From the NCBI GenBank assembly GCA_002748835.1, contig PDTL01000018.1, positions 1 through 64,000 on the forward strand: DNA of 64,000 bases. The letters are read 5' to 3'. The notes below the pieces were generated by a model. The model was not told the origin of the DNA, did not search any database, and saw nothing but the letters and a program-made list of their open reading frames with translations. A program made the translations under genes and the position numbers. Source of the DNA: Deltaproteobacteria bacterium. Its GTDB lineage: Bacteria > Desulfobacterota > Desulfobacteria > Desulfobacterales > GCA-2748835. Positions 17,053 through 27,227 of this stretch are shown in pieces (positions within the stretch are counted from its first letter, which is position 1; each line of letters starts with the position of its first letter).

Positions 17053-20000
17053 ATGGAATTCATCGCTGATCTGCATATCCACTCCCGGTACTCCCGTGCC
17101 ACGGCCAAATCCGCGGAACTGCCCAACCTGTATATGGCAGCCGCTGTCAAAGGAATCCATGTACTGGCCACGGGCGATTTCACCCACCCGGCCTGGTTCG
17201 ACCACTTGTCCGACTATCTGGTTCCCGCAGAACCGGGACTGTTCAGGCTCCGTGAGGATGTGGCAAGGACCTGTGACAAACAGATTCCCCCCTCCTGCCG
17301 TATTCCGGTCCGGTTCATGCTCACTACGGAAATCAGCAATATTTATAAAAAAGACGGCCGCACCCGGAAAAATCACAACCTGGTCTTTTTCCCGGACTTG
17401 GCATCCGTGAAAGCCTTTAACGACAGGCTGGAAACCATCGGCAACATCCATTCCGACGGCCGCCCCATTCTGGGCCTGGATGCCCGCGATCTTCTGGAGA
17501 TCACCCTTGAGACAAACGACCAGGGATTTCTGGTGCCGGCCCACATCTGGACCCCCTGGTTTTCACTGCTGGGCTCCAAATCCGGGTTTGACTCCATCGA
17601 GGCCTGCTTCGGCGATCTTTCCTCCCATATTTTTGCCGCGGAAACCGGTCTGTCCTCGGATCCGGCCATGAACCGCCGGGTTTCCTTCCTGGACAACATC
17701 ACCCTGATCTCCAATTCCGATGCCCATTCCCCTGCTAAACTAGGCCGGGAAGTCAATTTCTTTGATACAGAACTGTCCTATTTTGCCATCAAAGACGCCA
17801 TGGAAACCGGCGACCCGGCTAAATTCAAGGGAACCATGGAATTTTATCCTGAAGAAGGGAAATATCACATGGACGGCCACCGGAGCTGCGGAATCCGGTT
17901 CACACCCGAAGAAAGCCGGAACGCTGGCGGCATCTGCCCGGTCTGCGGCAAGCCCCTGACCCTGGGGGTGCTCTACCGGGTGGAAACGTTGGCGGACCGG
18001 CCCGCGTCCCATAAACTGCCGGAAAAGGGTCCCGGTTTTGTCAGCCGGATCCCCTTAGATGAAGTGTTAGGAGAGCTCTTCAATGTGGGGGCCGGGTCCA
18101 AGACCGTTCAGTCAACCCGGGAACGCCTGATTACCACCCTAGGCCCGGAACTGGCGATTTTAAACCACCTGCCCGTGGATGAAATCGGAAAAACCGGACA
18201 TCCCCTGCTCGGAGAAGCCATTTCCCGCATGCGGGAGAACCGGGTGATCCTTTCCGGCGGATATGACGGCGCGTATGGCCGGATCACCGTGTTTGATCCC
18301 GAGGAGCGGGAGACGCTCATGGGTCAGCAGTCGCTCTTTACCGTTGCAGGGATGGCGGTAAAACCACGGAAGTCCCGGAAAAAAAAGCCGCCTGAAACGA
18401 AAATCGTCCCTCCAGAACCCCGTATCGAGCCACTGCCTGAGGAGAATCCAGAGCAGGCGGCAGCCCTGGCGCACACCGGCAGTCCCCTGATTATTTCAGC
18501 TGGTCCAGGCACAGGAAAAACCTATACCCTCACCCATAAAATTGCCAGAGCCGTCACCGATACCGGCATTGATCCGGCCCGGATACTGGCCATTACCTTT
18601 ACCAACAAGGCGGCCCGGGAAATGGAAGCCCGCCTCCGCACCTTGCTGGGTGACGGGCGTCCCTTGCCCCGCACCACGACCTTTCATGCCTTTGCCCTGG
18701 ACCTGCTTACGCGGGACGATCTCTTCCGCCCTCTGGAACTGGTGGATCCGCCGGACACCGTCCCCTTGATGGACGCGGCCATGCGGGCGGCCCATGTAAC
18801 GTCCACCGCATCGGCACGGGATGCCTGTCTCCGGCAGATGGCCGCCTGCCGTCAGCAGCTGATCTTTCCTGATGCGATGGAAGGGATTGACGACCCTGAC
18901 TTTTCCGCTGTTTATGCGGCCTATGATAGGCTCTTGACTACGTGGAACCTGGTGGATTTCGATGCCCTCATTCCCCGGCTGATACTGAAAATGGAAGCAG
19001 ACCCCACGTATCTCAGAACCCTGCAAAACCGCTATACCCACCTGTTTGTCGATGAATACCAAGATCTCAACTATTGCCAGTATCGTCTGATCCGCCTCAT
19101 GGCAGCGCATACGCCGCACCTCACGGTGATCGGGGATCCGGATCAAGCCATCTACCGATTCCGCGGTGCGGATGAGAAATTTTTCACCGCCTTTAAAACC
19201 GATTATCCGGACGCCGCTGAAATCCGCCTTTCACGGAACTACCGCTCCACCGAGCCCATCCTGCGTGCAGCCTGCGGATTGATGGATAAACCTGAGGCGA
19301 CACTCTATTCCGGAATCTTCCAGGGGCCGCCTCCGGAATGGCTGATCGCCCCTTCCGAGGCTGCAGAAGCCGTGGCCATCGGCCGGCGTATCGAGGCCCT
19401 GATGGGCGGAAAAGACTTTCAGTTCAGTGATTTTGGAGAGCAGACCGGGCTGCCGGCCTCCGAAGACCGGGCGTTTGCCGATTTTGCGGTCCTGTTCCGC
19501 ACCCATGCTCAGGGGGAACGCATTTATACGGCGCTCTCCACAGCCGGTATCCCCTGCCAGTTAGCTTCCCGCGCTGCCCTCACCGATCTTTCGGTCATCC
19601 GGGATATACTGGCACACATCAAACTGTCTGCCGGACAGGTGTCGATTCTGGATCAGGACCGGCTGGCCCGGTTGTACGGCAAACGCTCAGATGCAAAAGG
19701 CCCCCTTCGCTCACCGGACGCCGCCTTCTTCAGTTCGTCCGCCCCTTGGATGCAGGCGGTTTCCGGATGGGAGAAACTGACAGCCGGGGACAGAGTCGCT
19801 GCCGCTGTCCGGTTGCCGGCCATCGCTGCCGCCCTTGCCGCGTCACCGGCCGCAGCAGCCGCCGCACGCCAGTTGAAAGATCTTGCAGACGGATGGGGGG
19901 CGGATCTGTCCGCTGCGGTAAGCGCCCTGACCCTGGGCCTGGATGCGGACACCGTGGATCCCCGGGCCGAGAAGGTCTCCCTCCTGACCCTGCATGCAGC

Positions 20001-20313
20001 CAAGGGTCTGGAATTTCCCGTGGTCTTCATGGCCGGATGCGATGACGGGTATCTGCCCCTGACCCGGCCGGGAAAACCGGCTGCAGATATAGATGAAGAA
20101 AAGCGGCTGTTTTATGTGGGCATGACCCGGGCAAAAGAGCGGCTCTACCTGACAAGGGCTGCAAAACGGACCGTCTATGGCCGGGAACGGGAAACGGCCC
20201 CGTCCCCGTTTCTTTCAGCCATTCCGCCGGATCTGCTCGCTGCTGGCCTGACGGAAAAGCGGTCCGGTCAACCGAAACGGAAAGGGCCTCAGCAATTAGA
20301 GCTGTTTTCTTAA
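17053..20313 (+). CDS. PHP-like phosphoesterase domain fused to UvrD/Rep-family helicase
   Basis: N-term MEFIADLHIHSRYSRATAKSAELPNLYMAAAVKGIHVLATGDFTHP (TIGR00375-like PHP); C-term IISAGPGTGKTYTL, LFVDEYQDLNY, IGDPDQAIYRFRGAD, LTLHAAKGLEFPVVFMAGCDDG. Confidence 0.9.
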   Translation: MEFIADLHIHSRYSRATAKSAELPNLYMAAAVKGIHVLATGDFTHPAWFDHLSDYLVPAEPGLFRLREDVARTCDKQIPPSCRIPVRFMLTTEISNIYKKDGRTRKNHNLVFFPDLASVKAFNDRLETIGNIHSDGRPILGLDARDLLEITLETNDQGFLVPAHIWTPWFSLLGSKSGFDSIEACFGDLSSHIFAAETGLSSDPAMNRRVSFLDNITLISNSDAHSPAKLGREVNFFDTELSYFAIKDAMETGDPAKFKGTMEFYPEEGKYHMDGHRSCGIRFTPEESRNAGGICPVCGKPLTLGVLYRVETLADRPASHKLPEKGPGFVSRIPLDEVLGELFNVGAGSKTVQSTRERLITTLGPELAILNHLPVDEIGKTGHPLLGEAISRMRENRVILSGGYDGAYGRITVFDPEERETLMGQQSLFTVAGMAVKPRKSRKKKPPETKIVPPEPRIEPLPEENPEQAAALAHTGSPLIISAGPGTGKTYTLTHKIARAVTDTGIDPARILAITFTNKAAREMEARLRTLLGDGRPLPRTTTFHAFALDLLTRDDLFRPLELVDPPDTVPLMDAAMRAAHVTSTASARDACLRQMAACRQQLIFPDAMEGIDDPDFSAVYAAYDRLLTTWNLVDFDALIPRLILKMEADPTYLRTLQNRYTHLFVDEYQDLNYCQYRLIRLMAAHTPHLTVIGDPDQAIYRFRGADEKFFTAFKTDYPDAAEIRLSRNYRSTEPILRAACGLMDKPEATLYSGIFQGPPPEWLIAPSEAAEAVAIGRRIEALMGGKDFQFSDFGEQTGLPASEDRAFADFAVLFRTHAQGERIYTALSTAGIPCQLASRAALTDLSVIRDILAHIKLSAGQVSILDQDRLARLYGKRSDAKGPLRSPDAAFFSSSAPWMQAVSGWEKLTAGDRVAAAVRLPAIAAALAASPAAAAAARQLKDLADGWGADLSAAVSALTLGLDADTVDPRAEKVSLLTLHAAKGLEFPVVFMAGCDDGYLPLTRPGKPAADIDEEKRLFYVGMTRAKERLYLTRAAKRTVYGRERETAPSPFLSAIPPDLLAAGLTEKRSGQPKRKGPQQLELFS

Positions 20314-20389
20314 AGTTTCAAGTAGCTATTGATTTTTGATCGAACCAAAATGATACTAATTTTTTTGTGTAACCCTGGATAAAAAAGAG

Positions 20390-21013
20390 ATGTCGATCTT
20401 TTCCCGAAACCGCCATACGCCTTCCCAGCGATCTCAACAGCTATCCCTGCCCGGGCTCATCATCCTGCTCATCATCCTGCTGTTTGCCGAACGTTCAATT
20501 GCCGACATCTATAAATATGTGGATGAGAACGGCGTGCTCCACTTCTCCACCTCACAAGATACGGCAAAACACCAGCTCTATATCCGTGAAAAGCCAAACG
20601 TCAAAAAGCGGAATAAGGCAACAAACAAATATGACAAAGTGATTTGGGAAGCATCCAAGAAATACGGGGTGTCGTTTCCCCTGATCAAGGCCATCATCCG
20701 GACCGAGTCAAATTTCAATCCCTGGGCAATCTCTGAAAAGGGCGCCAAAGGACTGATGCAGATCATGCCCCAGAATTTCGACCGCCTCAACATTTCAGAC
20801 CCGTTCAATCCGCGGCAGAACATCATGGGCGGGACAAAATACTTCAAACAGATGCTCAACCGGTTTCACGGGCGCCTGCCCCTGGCCCTGGCCGCCTACA
20901 ACGCCGGCCCGTCTGTCGTATCCAGATACCAGGGCATCCCGCCCTATCCGGAAACCAGGCGATATGTAAAAAAAGTGATGGCCCACTACAACCGATACAA
21001 GGTGCGTGCGTAA
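20390..21013 (+). CDS. Lytic transglycosylase (SLT domain, N-terminal DUF4124-like)
   Basis: YVDENGVLHFSTSQD; FPLIKAIIRTESNFNPWAISEKGAKGLMQIMP; LALAAYNAGPSVV. Confidence 0.92.
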   Translation: MSIFSRNRHTPSQRSQQLSLPGLIILLIILLFAERSIADIYKYVDENGVLHFSTSQDTAKHQLYIREKPNVKKRNKATNKYDKVIWEASKKYGVSFPLIKAIIRTESNFNPWAISEKGAKGLMQIMPQNFDRLNISDPFNPRQNIMGGTKYFKQMLNRFHGRLPLALAAYNAGPSVVSRYQGIPPYPETRRYVKKVMAHYNRYKVRA

Positions 21014-21018
21014 AAAAC

Positions 21019-22122
21019 CTACCAGCCCAGGGACAGCTGGCACACATATCGCCGATTGTCCCACTTAACGGCATCGGTCCCCACTTCTTCCGCATAGGTG
21101 GCCACTTCCAACCGAATCAACCTGAAACTGAGGGTGACACCCGCAGTGAAATAGCCCTGATTCAATCCCATGCGCACAGAGGCAACAGCTGGCAAATGGG
21201 CTTCCACGCCCAGGTGAAGTTTTTTCTCGACATCATCATCCGGACTCACCTCGTTCGTGATATCCATGAGATCTGCGGCCACAATCACCCCTAATCCCAT
21301 GAGCTCCGTATGAAGGCCCGCACCCAAATTTACCTGCGTTTTCAGATCCGGGGCATCCCCGAAATCCAGCTCCGGAAAATGCTGCACGGCCACTGCCAGG
21401 GTAAGATCGGTCAGGGGAACCAGGGATTTCGTATACATGACCCCGAAATCCGTGGTCACGCCGCTTCCGGAAACGGTATCGTCCGCTAACCGATCCTCGA
21501 AATCGTCTGCGGAAATATCCGTGGCCGTATAGACCGCCTGCAGGTGCTCCCGGGCCAGGAGTTTCAACGCCCAGCCTGCTTTCAGCCCAGTGAACGGCAG
21601 TTTCCAGCCCATCCCTCCCATCAGGCCGTAATCAGTTACCCTGTCCACATACAGCTCCGGCCACACCGGATTCCAGACATCCGCTTCCAGACGAAACTGC
21701 CCCAGCACACCGACCATGGCCCCGACATCCGCCACATTGAACGCTGCATGGGGAAAGAGTCGGCATCTAATGTACTGGTACTCCCCCACATAATCTCGCA
21801 TCAGATCCGCAGTTTCTTCGGTGCTGTTAAAATCCACGTCAGCGGCATCCCCAATCAGATCCAGAGAATCGGAACCGATATCGATCAGGGGGTTGAAGAT
21901 GGAAACGGCCACAAAATCCTGGCCCGCCAGACCGGCAGGATTGTAAAATATGGCCGATTCATCATCTGCCACAGCCGTGAACGCGCCACCCATCCCCAGG
22001 GCCCGCACCCCGCAGCTGTATCGGGGAAACGGCGCCGCTGCCGCAGTCACACACCAGATCCCGAGGATACAGATACAAATTGCCATATGTCGTTTTTTCA
22101 ACGGCTGTCTTCCATCTTTCAC
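21019..22122 (-). CDS. Outer-membrane beta-barrel protein (TraF/PorV-like)
   Basis: RALGMGGAFTAVADDESAIFYNPAGLAGQD signature. Confidence 0.75.
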   Translation of the reverse strand: MKDGRQPLKKRHMAICICILGIWCVTAAAAPFPRYSCGVRALGMGGAFTAVADDESAIFYNPAGLAGQDFVAVSIFNPLIDIGSDSLDLIGDAADVDFNSTEETADLMRDYVGEYQYIRCRLFPHAAFNVADVGAMVGVLGQFRLEADVWNPVWPELYVDRVTDYGLMGGMGWKLPFTGLKAGWALKLLAREHLQAVYTATDISADDFEDRLADDTVSGSGVTTDFGVMYTKSLVPLTDLTLAVAVQHFPELDFGDAPDLKTQVNLGAGLHTELMGLGVIVAADLMDITNEVSPDDDVEKKLHLGVEAHLPAVASVRMGLNQGYFTAGVTLSFRLIRLEVATYAEEVGTDAVKWDNRRYVCQLSLGW

Positions 22123-22128
22123 AGACGG

Positions 22129-23007
22129 TCAGTTCTCGTATCGGGCAACCATCTCCTGCAGGAAGGGCTGCAACGATGCCCGAATCTCTTCTCGGGCCAT
22201 TGAAAAAGCAAGGTTGGCCATCTGAAATCCGGCCTTGTCACCGCAGTCGAAACGGGTACCGTTAAACCGGTACCCGAAAATGGGCTGGGCCTGCAGCAGC
22301 TTTGCCATGGCGTCGGTCAGCTGAATCTCACCACCCGCACCCACCCGGCCCTGGCCCAGGATGTCAAAAATCGCCGGTGTAAGAATATACCGGCCGATAA
22401 TGGCCAGATTGGAGGGGGCTTTTTCCGGTGCCGGTTTTTCCACCAGGCTTCGGGTCACCACTACCTGGTCCTCAATATCCTCACCATCGAGAATCCCGTA
22501 ACTGCCCGTGCGTGAGGGGTCGACTTCCATGACAGCCACCACCGACCCCCGCAGCCGGTCGAAACGTTGAATCATCTGACCCAGCACCGGTTCATCGGAC
22601 AGGATCAGGTCGTCGGCCAGCATGACTGCAAACGGTTCATCTCCCACCACATCTTTGGCGCACCAGATGGCATGGCCCAGGCCCAGAGGTTCCTGCTGAC
22701 GGGTATAGACAATCGTGCCGTTTTTCGGCAGCGTGGCTTCCAGTTCTTTCAGTAAGTCTTCTTTTCCCCGAGCGTGCAGGGTCGACTCCAGCTCGTAGGA
22801 CCGGTCAAAATGATTGGTCAGCGCCCCTTTTCCCCGGCCGGTGACAAAAATAATCTGCTCAATCCCCGATGCGCGGGCTTCTTCCACCGCATACTGGATC
22901 AGCGGTTTGTCCACCACCGGCAGCATTTCCTTGGGCAGGGCTTTGGTGACCGGCAGAAAACGGGTTCCCAGCCCGGCAACCGGGAAAACAGCTTTCCGGA
23001 TTCGCAT
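22129..23007 (-). CDS. galU: UTP-glucose-1-phosphate uridylyltransferase
   Basis: MRIRKAVFPVAGLGTRFLPVTKALPKEMLPVVDKPLIQYAVEEA. Confidence 0.95.
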   Translation of the reverse strand: MRIRKAVFPVAGLGTRFLPVTKALPKEMLPVVDKPLIQYAVEEARASGIEQIIFVTGRGKGALTNHFDRSYELESTLHARGKEDLLKELEATLPKNGTIVYTRQQEPLGLGHAIWCAKDVVGDEPFAVMLADDLILSDEPVLGQMIQRFDRLRGSVVAVMEVDPSRTGSYGILDGEDIEDQVVVTRSLVEKPAPEKAPSNLAIIGRYILTPAIFDILGQGRVGAGGEIQLTDAMAKLLQAQPIFGYRFNGTRFDCGDKAGFQMANLAFSMAREEIRASLQPFLQEMVARYEN

Positions 23008-23038
23008 AGCAGCTCCTGATGTCATCGTCGTTTGCATA

Positions 23039-24103
23039 TCAAGAGATCGGCACGATCCATCCGAACGGGTCTTCGGCCCTGCCGTACTGAATATCGGTGA
23101 TGGCGTTGAAAAACCGCATAGAAAGCGCTCCGGCACCACCGTCTCCGATGGAAATCTCCCGGCCTTTCACCATCATGGTTCCCACCGGCGAAATCACCGC
23201 TGCGGTACCCGCGCCAAACACCTCTTTGAGGTCCCCTTTTTCATGGGCCGCCACCAGCTCATCTACGGAAATCCGCCGCTCTTCCACAGACAGCCCCCAG
23301 GATCTGGCAAGGGTCAGCACCGTATCCCGGGTAATTCCCTGAAGGATGCTCCCGGTCAGCATCGGCGTCACCAGGGTATCCCCCAGCACAAAAAAGATGT
23401 TCATGGACCCGACCTCTTCCACGTAGGTCTTTTCCACCCCGTCGAGCCACAGCACCTGGGTGTACCCCTTTTTGGCCGCCACTTCACTGGCGTACAAGCT
23501 GGCGGCATAGTTACCGGCGGTCTTGGCTTCACCCACCCCTCCGGGCACCGCGCGCACGAAATCCTTTGTCACCCAGATCTTCACCGGATTGAATCCTTCG
23601 GCATAATACGCTCCCACCGGACAGAGGATGATGAAAAACCGGTAGGTATTCGAGGCACGAACGCCGAGGAACGCGTCTGTCGCAATGATGGTCGGCCGGA
23701 TGTAGAGGGCGGTGCCCTGGGTGGACGGCACCCAGTCCGACTCTATGCGGATCAGCTCCGTGAGCGCGGAAAAGGCCGCATCTTCGTCAAAGGCGGGAAT
23801 ACACATTCGCTCGGCAGACCGGTTGAAACGGGCCAGATTGTCTTTTGGCCGAAACAGCTGGATGCCGCCGTCTTCCCGGCGAAAGGCTTTCAATCCCTCA
23901 AAGATGGCCTGGCCGTAATGAAACACCATGGTGGACGGATCCAGCTGAAACGGCGCGTAGGGTTCGATGCGGGGGTCGTGCCAGCCCGCCTCCGGGGTGT
24001 AATCCATGTTGAACATATGATCGGTGAACGCGGTACCAAAGGTCAGCGCATCATCTGCCGGCCGGGTTTTCAAGGTCTCTGCTCTGTGTACGGATAACTG
24101 CAT
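23039..24103 (-). CDS. ilvE: Branched-chain amino acid aminotransferase
   Basis: GQAIFEGLKAFRREDGGIQLFRPKDNLARFNRSAERMC; AKTAGNYAASLYA; VEEVGSMNIFFV. Confidence 0.92.
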   Translation of the reverse strand: MQLSVHRAETLKTRPADDALTFGTAFTDHMFNMDYTPEAGWHDPRIEPYAPFQLDPSTMVFHYGQAIFEGLKAFRREDGGIQLFRPKDNLARFNRSAERMCIPAFDEDAAFSALTELIRIESDWVPSTQGTALYIRPTIIATDAFLGVRASNTYRFFIILCPVGAYYAEGFNPVKIWVTKDFVRAVPGGVGEAKTAGNYAASLYASEVAAKKGYTQVLWLDGVEKTYVEEVGSMNIFFVLGDTLVTPMLTGSILQGITRDTVLTLARSWGLSVEERRISVDELVAAHEKGDLKEVFGAGTAAVISPVGTMMVKGREISIGDGGAGALSMRFFNAITDIQYGRAEDPFGWIVPIS

Positions 24104-24304
24104 CTTCCATCCCTTCCCTCCGGCTGCTTATGCCGCTTTGCTTTGACGGGCCGCACCCGGATCCATTTAAAGAAATTGCAAAATTTTATTATTTTGGATA
24201 AATCTCACTTACAAATCAAGTCCTGTTGACAAATCACCAACCAGACAATATCATTCATTTTTTCTGAAACCCATTGCCTGCGTTCAGGCAGTAAGGAGAG
24301 ATAC

Positions 24305-25132
24305 ATGTCTGATACCGATACCCTCCCGAAAAATTATGTCGATCCCGTCCGGCTCGGACCTGACAGCGCGTTCACCTTCCGCTGCCACAAGGGCGTTCCC
24401 TGCTTCACCGACTGCTGCAGAAAAATCCATATTGTCCTTACCCCCTATGACATCATCCGGTTGAAAAACCGGCTGGGGATGACCTCCGAAGAGTTTCTCG
24501 CCCAATATACCACGCCAGAGCTCCTCGAAAAAACAGACCTGCCGGTGGTCACCCTGAAACTGCTGGATGATGCGCGCAAGTCCTGTCCCTTTGTCAGGGA
24601 TGGAGAAGGCTGTACCGTATACGAAGACCGGCCCACCACCTGCCGGTACTATCCTGCCGGTGTCGGCACCCTGGAACAGATAGACGGTGCGGACGGAGAC
24701 GAGTTCTACTTTCTCATCAAGGAGCCTCGGTGCAAAGGGTTTAACGAAGACACCGACTGGACGGTCGCGGAATGGCGCCGGGATCAGGGGGTGGATATCC
24801 ACGACGAAATCAACGCCATCTGGACGGATATTCTGGTCCGGAAACGTTCCTGGCCGCCCAATGCACAACTTTCCGAACAGGCCAAGAAGATGTTCTTCAC
24901 TGCCAGTTACAACATCGATAAATTCAAACTCTTTGTATCCACCACATCCTTTCTGCAGCTCTACGGTATCGACGATGCCACAGTCAAAGCCATCCGGGAA
25001 GATGAAGTGGAACTGATGAAATTCGGCCTGCGCTGGCTCAAGTGGGTCATGTTCAAAATCGGTGACTTTACCATCAACCCAGAAGCGGCCAGGGCCCGCC
25101 AGGAAATTCGGGAAGCGGACAGGGCCGAATAA
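24305..25132 (+). CDS. YkgJ-family cysteine cluster protein
   Basis: CHKGVPCFTDCCRKIHIVLTPYDIIRLKNRLG...CPFVRDGEGCTVYEDRPTTCRYYP. Confidence 0.88.
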   Translation: MSDTDTLPKNYVDPVRLGPDSAFTFRCHKGVPCFTDCCRKIHIVLTPYDIIRLKNRLGMTSEEFLAQYTTPELLEKTDLPVVTLKLLDDARKSCPFVRDGEGCTVYEDRPTTCRYYPAGVGTLEQIDGADGDEFYFLIKEPRCKGFNEDTDWTVAEWRRDQGVDIHDEINAIWTDILVRKRSWPPNAQLSEQAKKMFFTASYNIDKFKLFVSTTSFLQLYGIDDATVKAIREDEVELMKFGLRWLKWVMFKIGDFTINPEAARARQEIREADRAE

Positions 25133-25219
25133 CCCCTTTTCTGCCAGATGCATGCACGTTCCCTTTACAACCGGTAAGGGGGCGCGCTTTCAGTTCAGCG
25201 GCGAACGCATCAGATGGAA

Positions 25220-26257
25220 TCAGGCATAATCGGCGTAGACCAGCGCGTCTGTTCCCTTGGGATCGAACAGCCGCGATTCCACATCCACATCGAAAAAAGC
25301 ACCCACTGGCGCCAGAATTTCCGGATGTTTCTTCCAGACGGTGCGCGCTGCGGCCAGCACTACCTCAAGCCCTGCAGGAGTCATGCGGCCCACAGGCCTC
25401 CGGCAGGGGCCGGACGGCATGCCGAGGATCTGCATCAATGTTTTTAATGCCAGCGGATTCCGCGCCCGGCAGGTGACGTCTCCGTGAGGTGTGGTTTCTG
25501 TTGTGGTCACAGTCACCAAGTCAAACAGGGGCGCCATAGCATCCCGGATCGCAGCTGCGCCGTCCAGATCCCCGTCAGCCAGTTTTTTCACCATGGCTGT
25601 CACCGGACCCGGCGCCACGTTCGACCAGACGGAAATCACGCCGGCAGCCTTGATGCCTGCATCTGTCATCATGGTGTAGGTCAGACCGTCATCTCCGGAA
25701 AGAATGAAGAAATCATCACCGCACACCTTTCGAGTGCGGCGCATGTTGTCCAGATTCCCCGTGGCTTCCTTAACCGTGCGCACATTGGCAAAGCTGTTTT
25801 TTAAAATCGCCAGGTCTTCCGGAAACATCTGGGCGCCGGTACGGCCGGGGATGATGTAGGGAATGATGTCCACATCCGTGAACGCACGGGCCACCGGCTC
25901 GATGTATTCCTTGCGGATCTCAAGAGAACTTGGACCGTTGTAATACGGGTCGACCAGCAGGACGGCATCCGCGCCGGCTTTGACCGCATGTTCGGTAGCA
26001 TTCAAGGCTTCTGCGGTGTTGTTGCTCCCGGCGCCTGCCACGCAAAGGCATTTCCCCCGCGTACGCCCGGCGACGGTATCGACCACCCGAATATGCTCCT
26101 CCCATGCCAGGGTCGGGCTCTCACCGGTCGTCCCCACTGCGAGGATTGCTGTAATGCCGTTTTGAACCTGAAAGTCGACCAGACGATTCAGCCCTTCATA
26201 GTCGACAGCGCCGTCCTTGAACGGCGTAACCAGTGCCGTGCAACTCCCGTGGAACAT
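25220..26257 (-). CDS. dapA: 4-hydroxy-tetrahydrodipicolinate synthase
   Basis: MFHGSCTALVTPFKDGAVDYEGLNRLVDFQVQNGITAILAVGTTGESPTL; YYNGPS; VKEATGNLDN; SGDDGLTYTMM. Confidence 0.9.
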   Translation of the reverse strand: MFHGSCTALVTPFKDGAVDYEGLNRLVDFQVQNGITAILAVGTTGESPTLAWEEHIRVVDTVAGRTRGKCLCVAGAGSNNTAEALNATEHAVKAGADAVLLVDPYYNGPSSLEIRKEYIEPVARAFTDVDIIPYIIPGRTGAQMFPEDLAILKNSFANVRTVKEATGNLDNMRRTRKVCGDDFFILSGDDGLTYTMMTDAGIKAAGVISVWSNVAPGPVTAMVKKLADGDLDGAAAIRDAMAPLFDLVTVTTTETTPHGDVTCRARNPLALKTLMQILGMPSGPCRRPVGRMTPAGLEVVLAAARTVWKKHPEILAPVGAFFDVDVESRLFDPKGTDALVYADYA

Positions 26258-26531
26258 ACTTCCCCCTTTATCGCTTCGCCTTATCAGATTTTTTTCGATC
26301 AACGTGTTCCATTATAGTGTTTCATACGCATACCACAAACCCGGCTGTTTTGACAAGCGATTCAGCCCCGACTCCGCAATTGGCGCCCGAAAACCGGGTG
26401 CCACAGAACCTTGACAAGGATCGGATGCGGCATTAGTTTATGACACTTTTTCATGCATTGGCATGAGGAAAAACGTTTTTACAGAAGACCTCTGCAGGCC
26501 CTCGCCTGTATGAACAGATTAAGGATACATC

Positions 26532-27158
26532 ATGGTTCAGGCTCAGAACGCACAGGAATATATCAACCGCCTCCGCGGACAACTGACATCTAACCCCAAC
26601 TGCGGCACCACCCACTTCAACCTCGGTGTCGCGCTCATGGGACTGCAGCAGTATGACGAAGCAGAAAAAGCCTTCTTCGAGGCCATTGATTGCAGTCCGT
26701 CCCTGGCCGAAGCCTATGTCCAGCTCGGCGGCATCTGCCTGCATCGCAACGATGTGGAGGGCTGTCTCTCCTTCAACCAGCGCGCCACCAAGGCCCGGGC
26801 CGGTTTTTCCATCGGTTTTGGCAACATTGGCTTTCTGGAGCTTCAGCGGGGCAACGTGGAGCCGGCCATCAAGGCCCTCCAGAAGGCCATCTCGTTCAAC
26901 TCCAAATTTGTACAGGCCTACACCACACTGGGATCCGCCTACCTGATGCAGGGGCTGGTCGATGAAGCGATTGCCGCACATAAAAAAGCCCTCTCCATCG
27001 AGCCGGATTTCCCCATTGCCTACAACAATCTGGCCATTGCGCTGCTGGAAAAAGGCGACACCGCCGGTGCTGTCGAAAGCTTTGACAAGGCCGTTTCCCT
27101 AGGATATGCACCCGAACCCGGCCTTGCGTCTGAAATCGACGCTGTGCGCACGGCATAA
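26532..27158 (+). CDS. TPR-repeat protein
   Basis: Repeats such as NLGVALMGLQQYDEAEKAFFEAID and AYTTLGSAYLMQGLVDEAIAAHKKALSIEPDFPIAYNNLAIALLEKGD. Confidence 0.85.
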   Translation: MVQAQNAQEYINRLRGQLTSNPNCGTTHFNLGVALMGLQQYDEAEKAFFEAIDCSPSLAEAYVQLGGICLHRNDVEGCLSFNQRATKARAGFSIGFGNIGFLELQRGNVEPAIKALQKAISFNSKFVQAYTTLGSAYLMQGLVDEAIAAHKKALSIEPDFPIAYNNLAIALLEKGDTAGAVESFDKAVSLGYAPEPGLASEIDAVRTA

Positions 27159-27227
27159 CCTCGGCTCCTTTCGCTTTCAGCACACAGCGGATGAAAGCAA
27201 ATGTGCTTTTTGGCACCGGAGAAGGCA

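Noticed and set aside
22814-24097. 427-aa + strand ORF
   Set aside because: Spans antisense of galU and ilvE; composition artefact.
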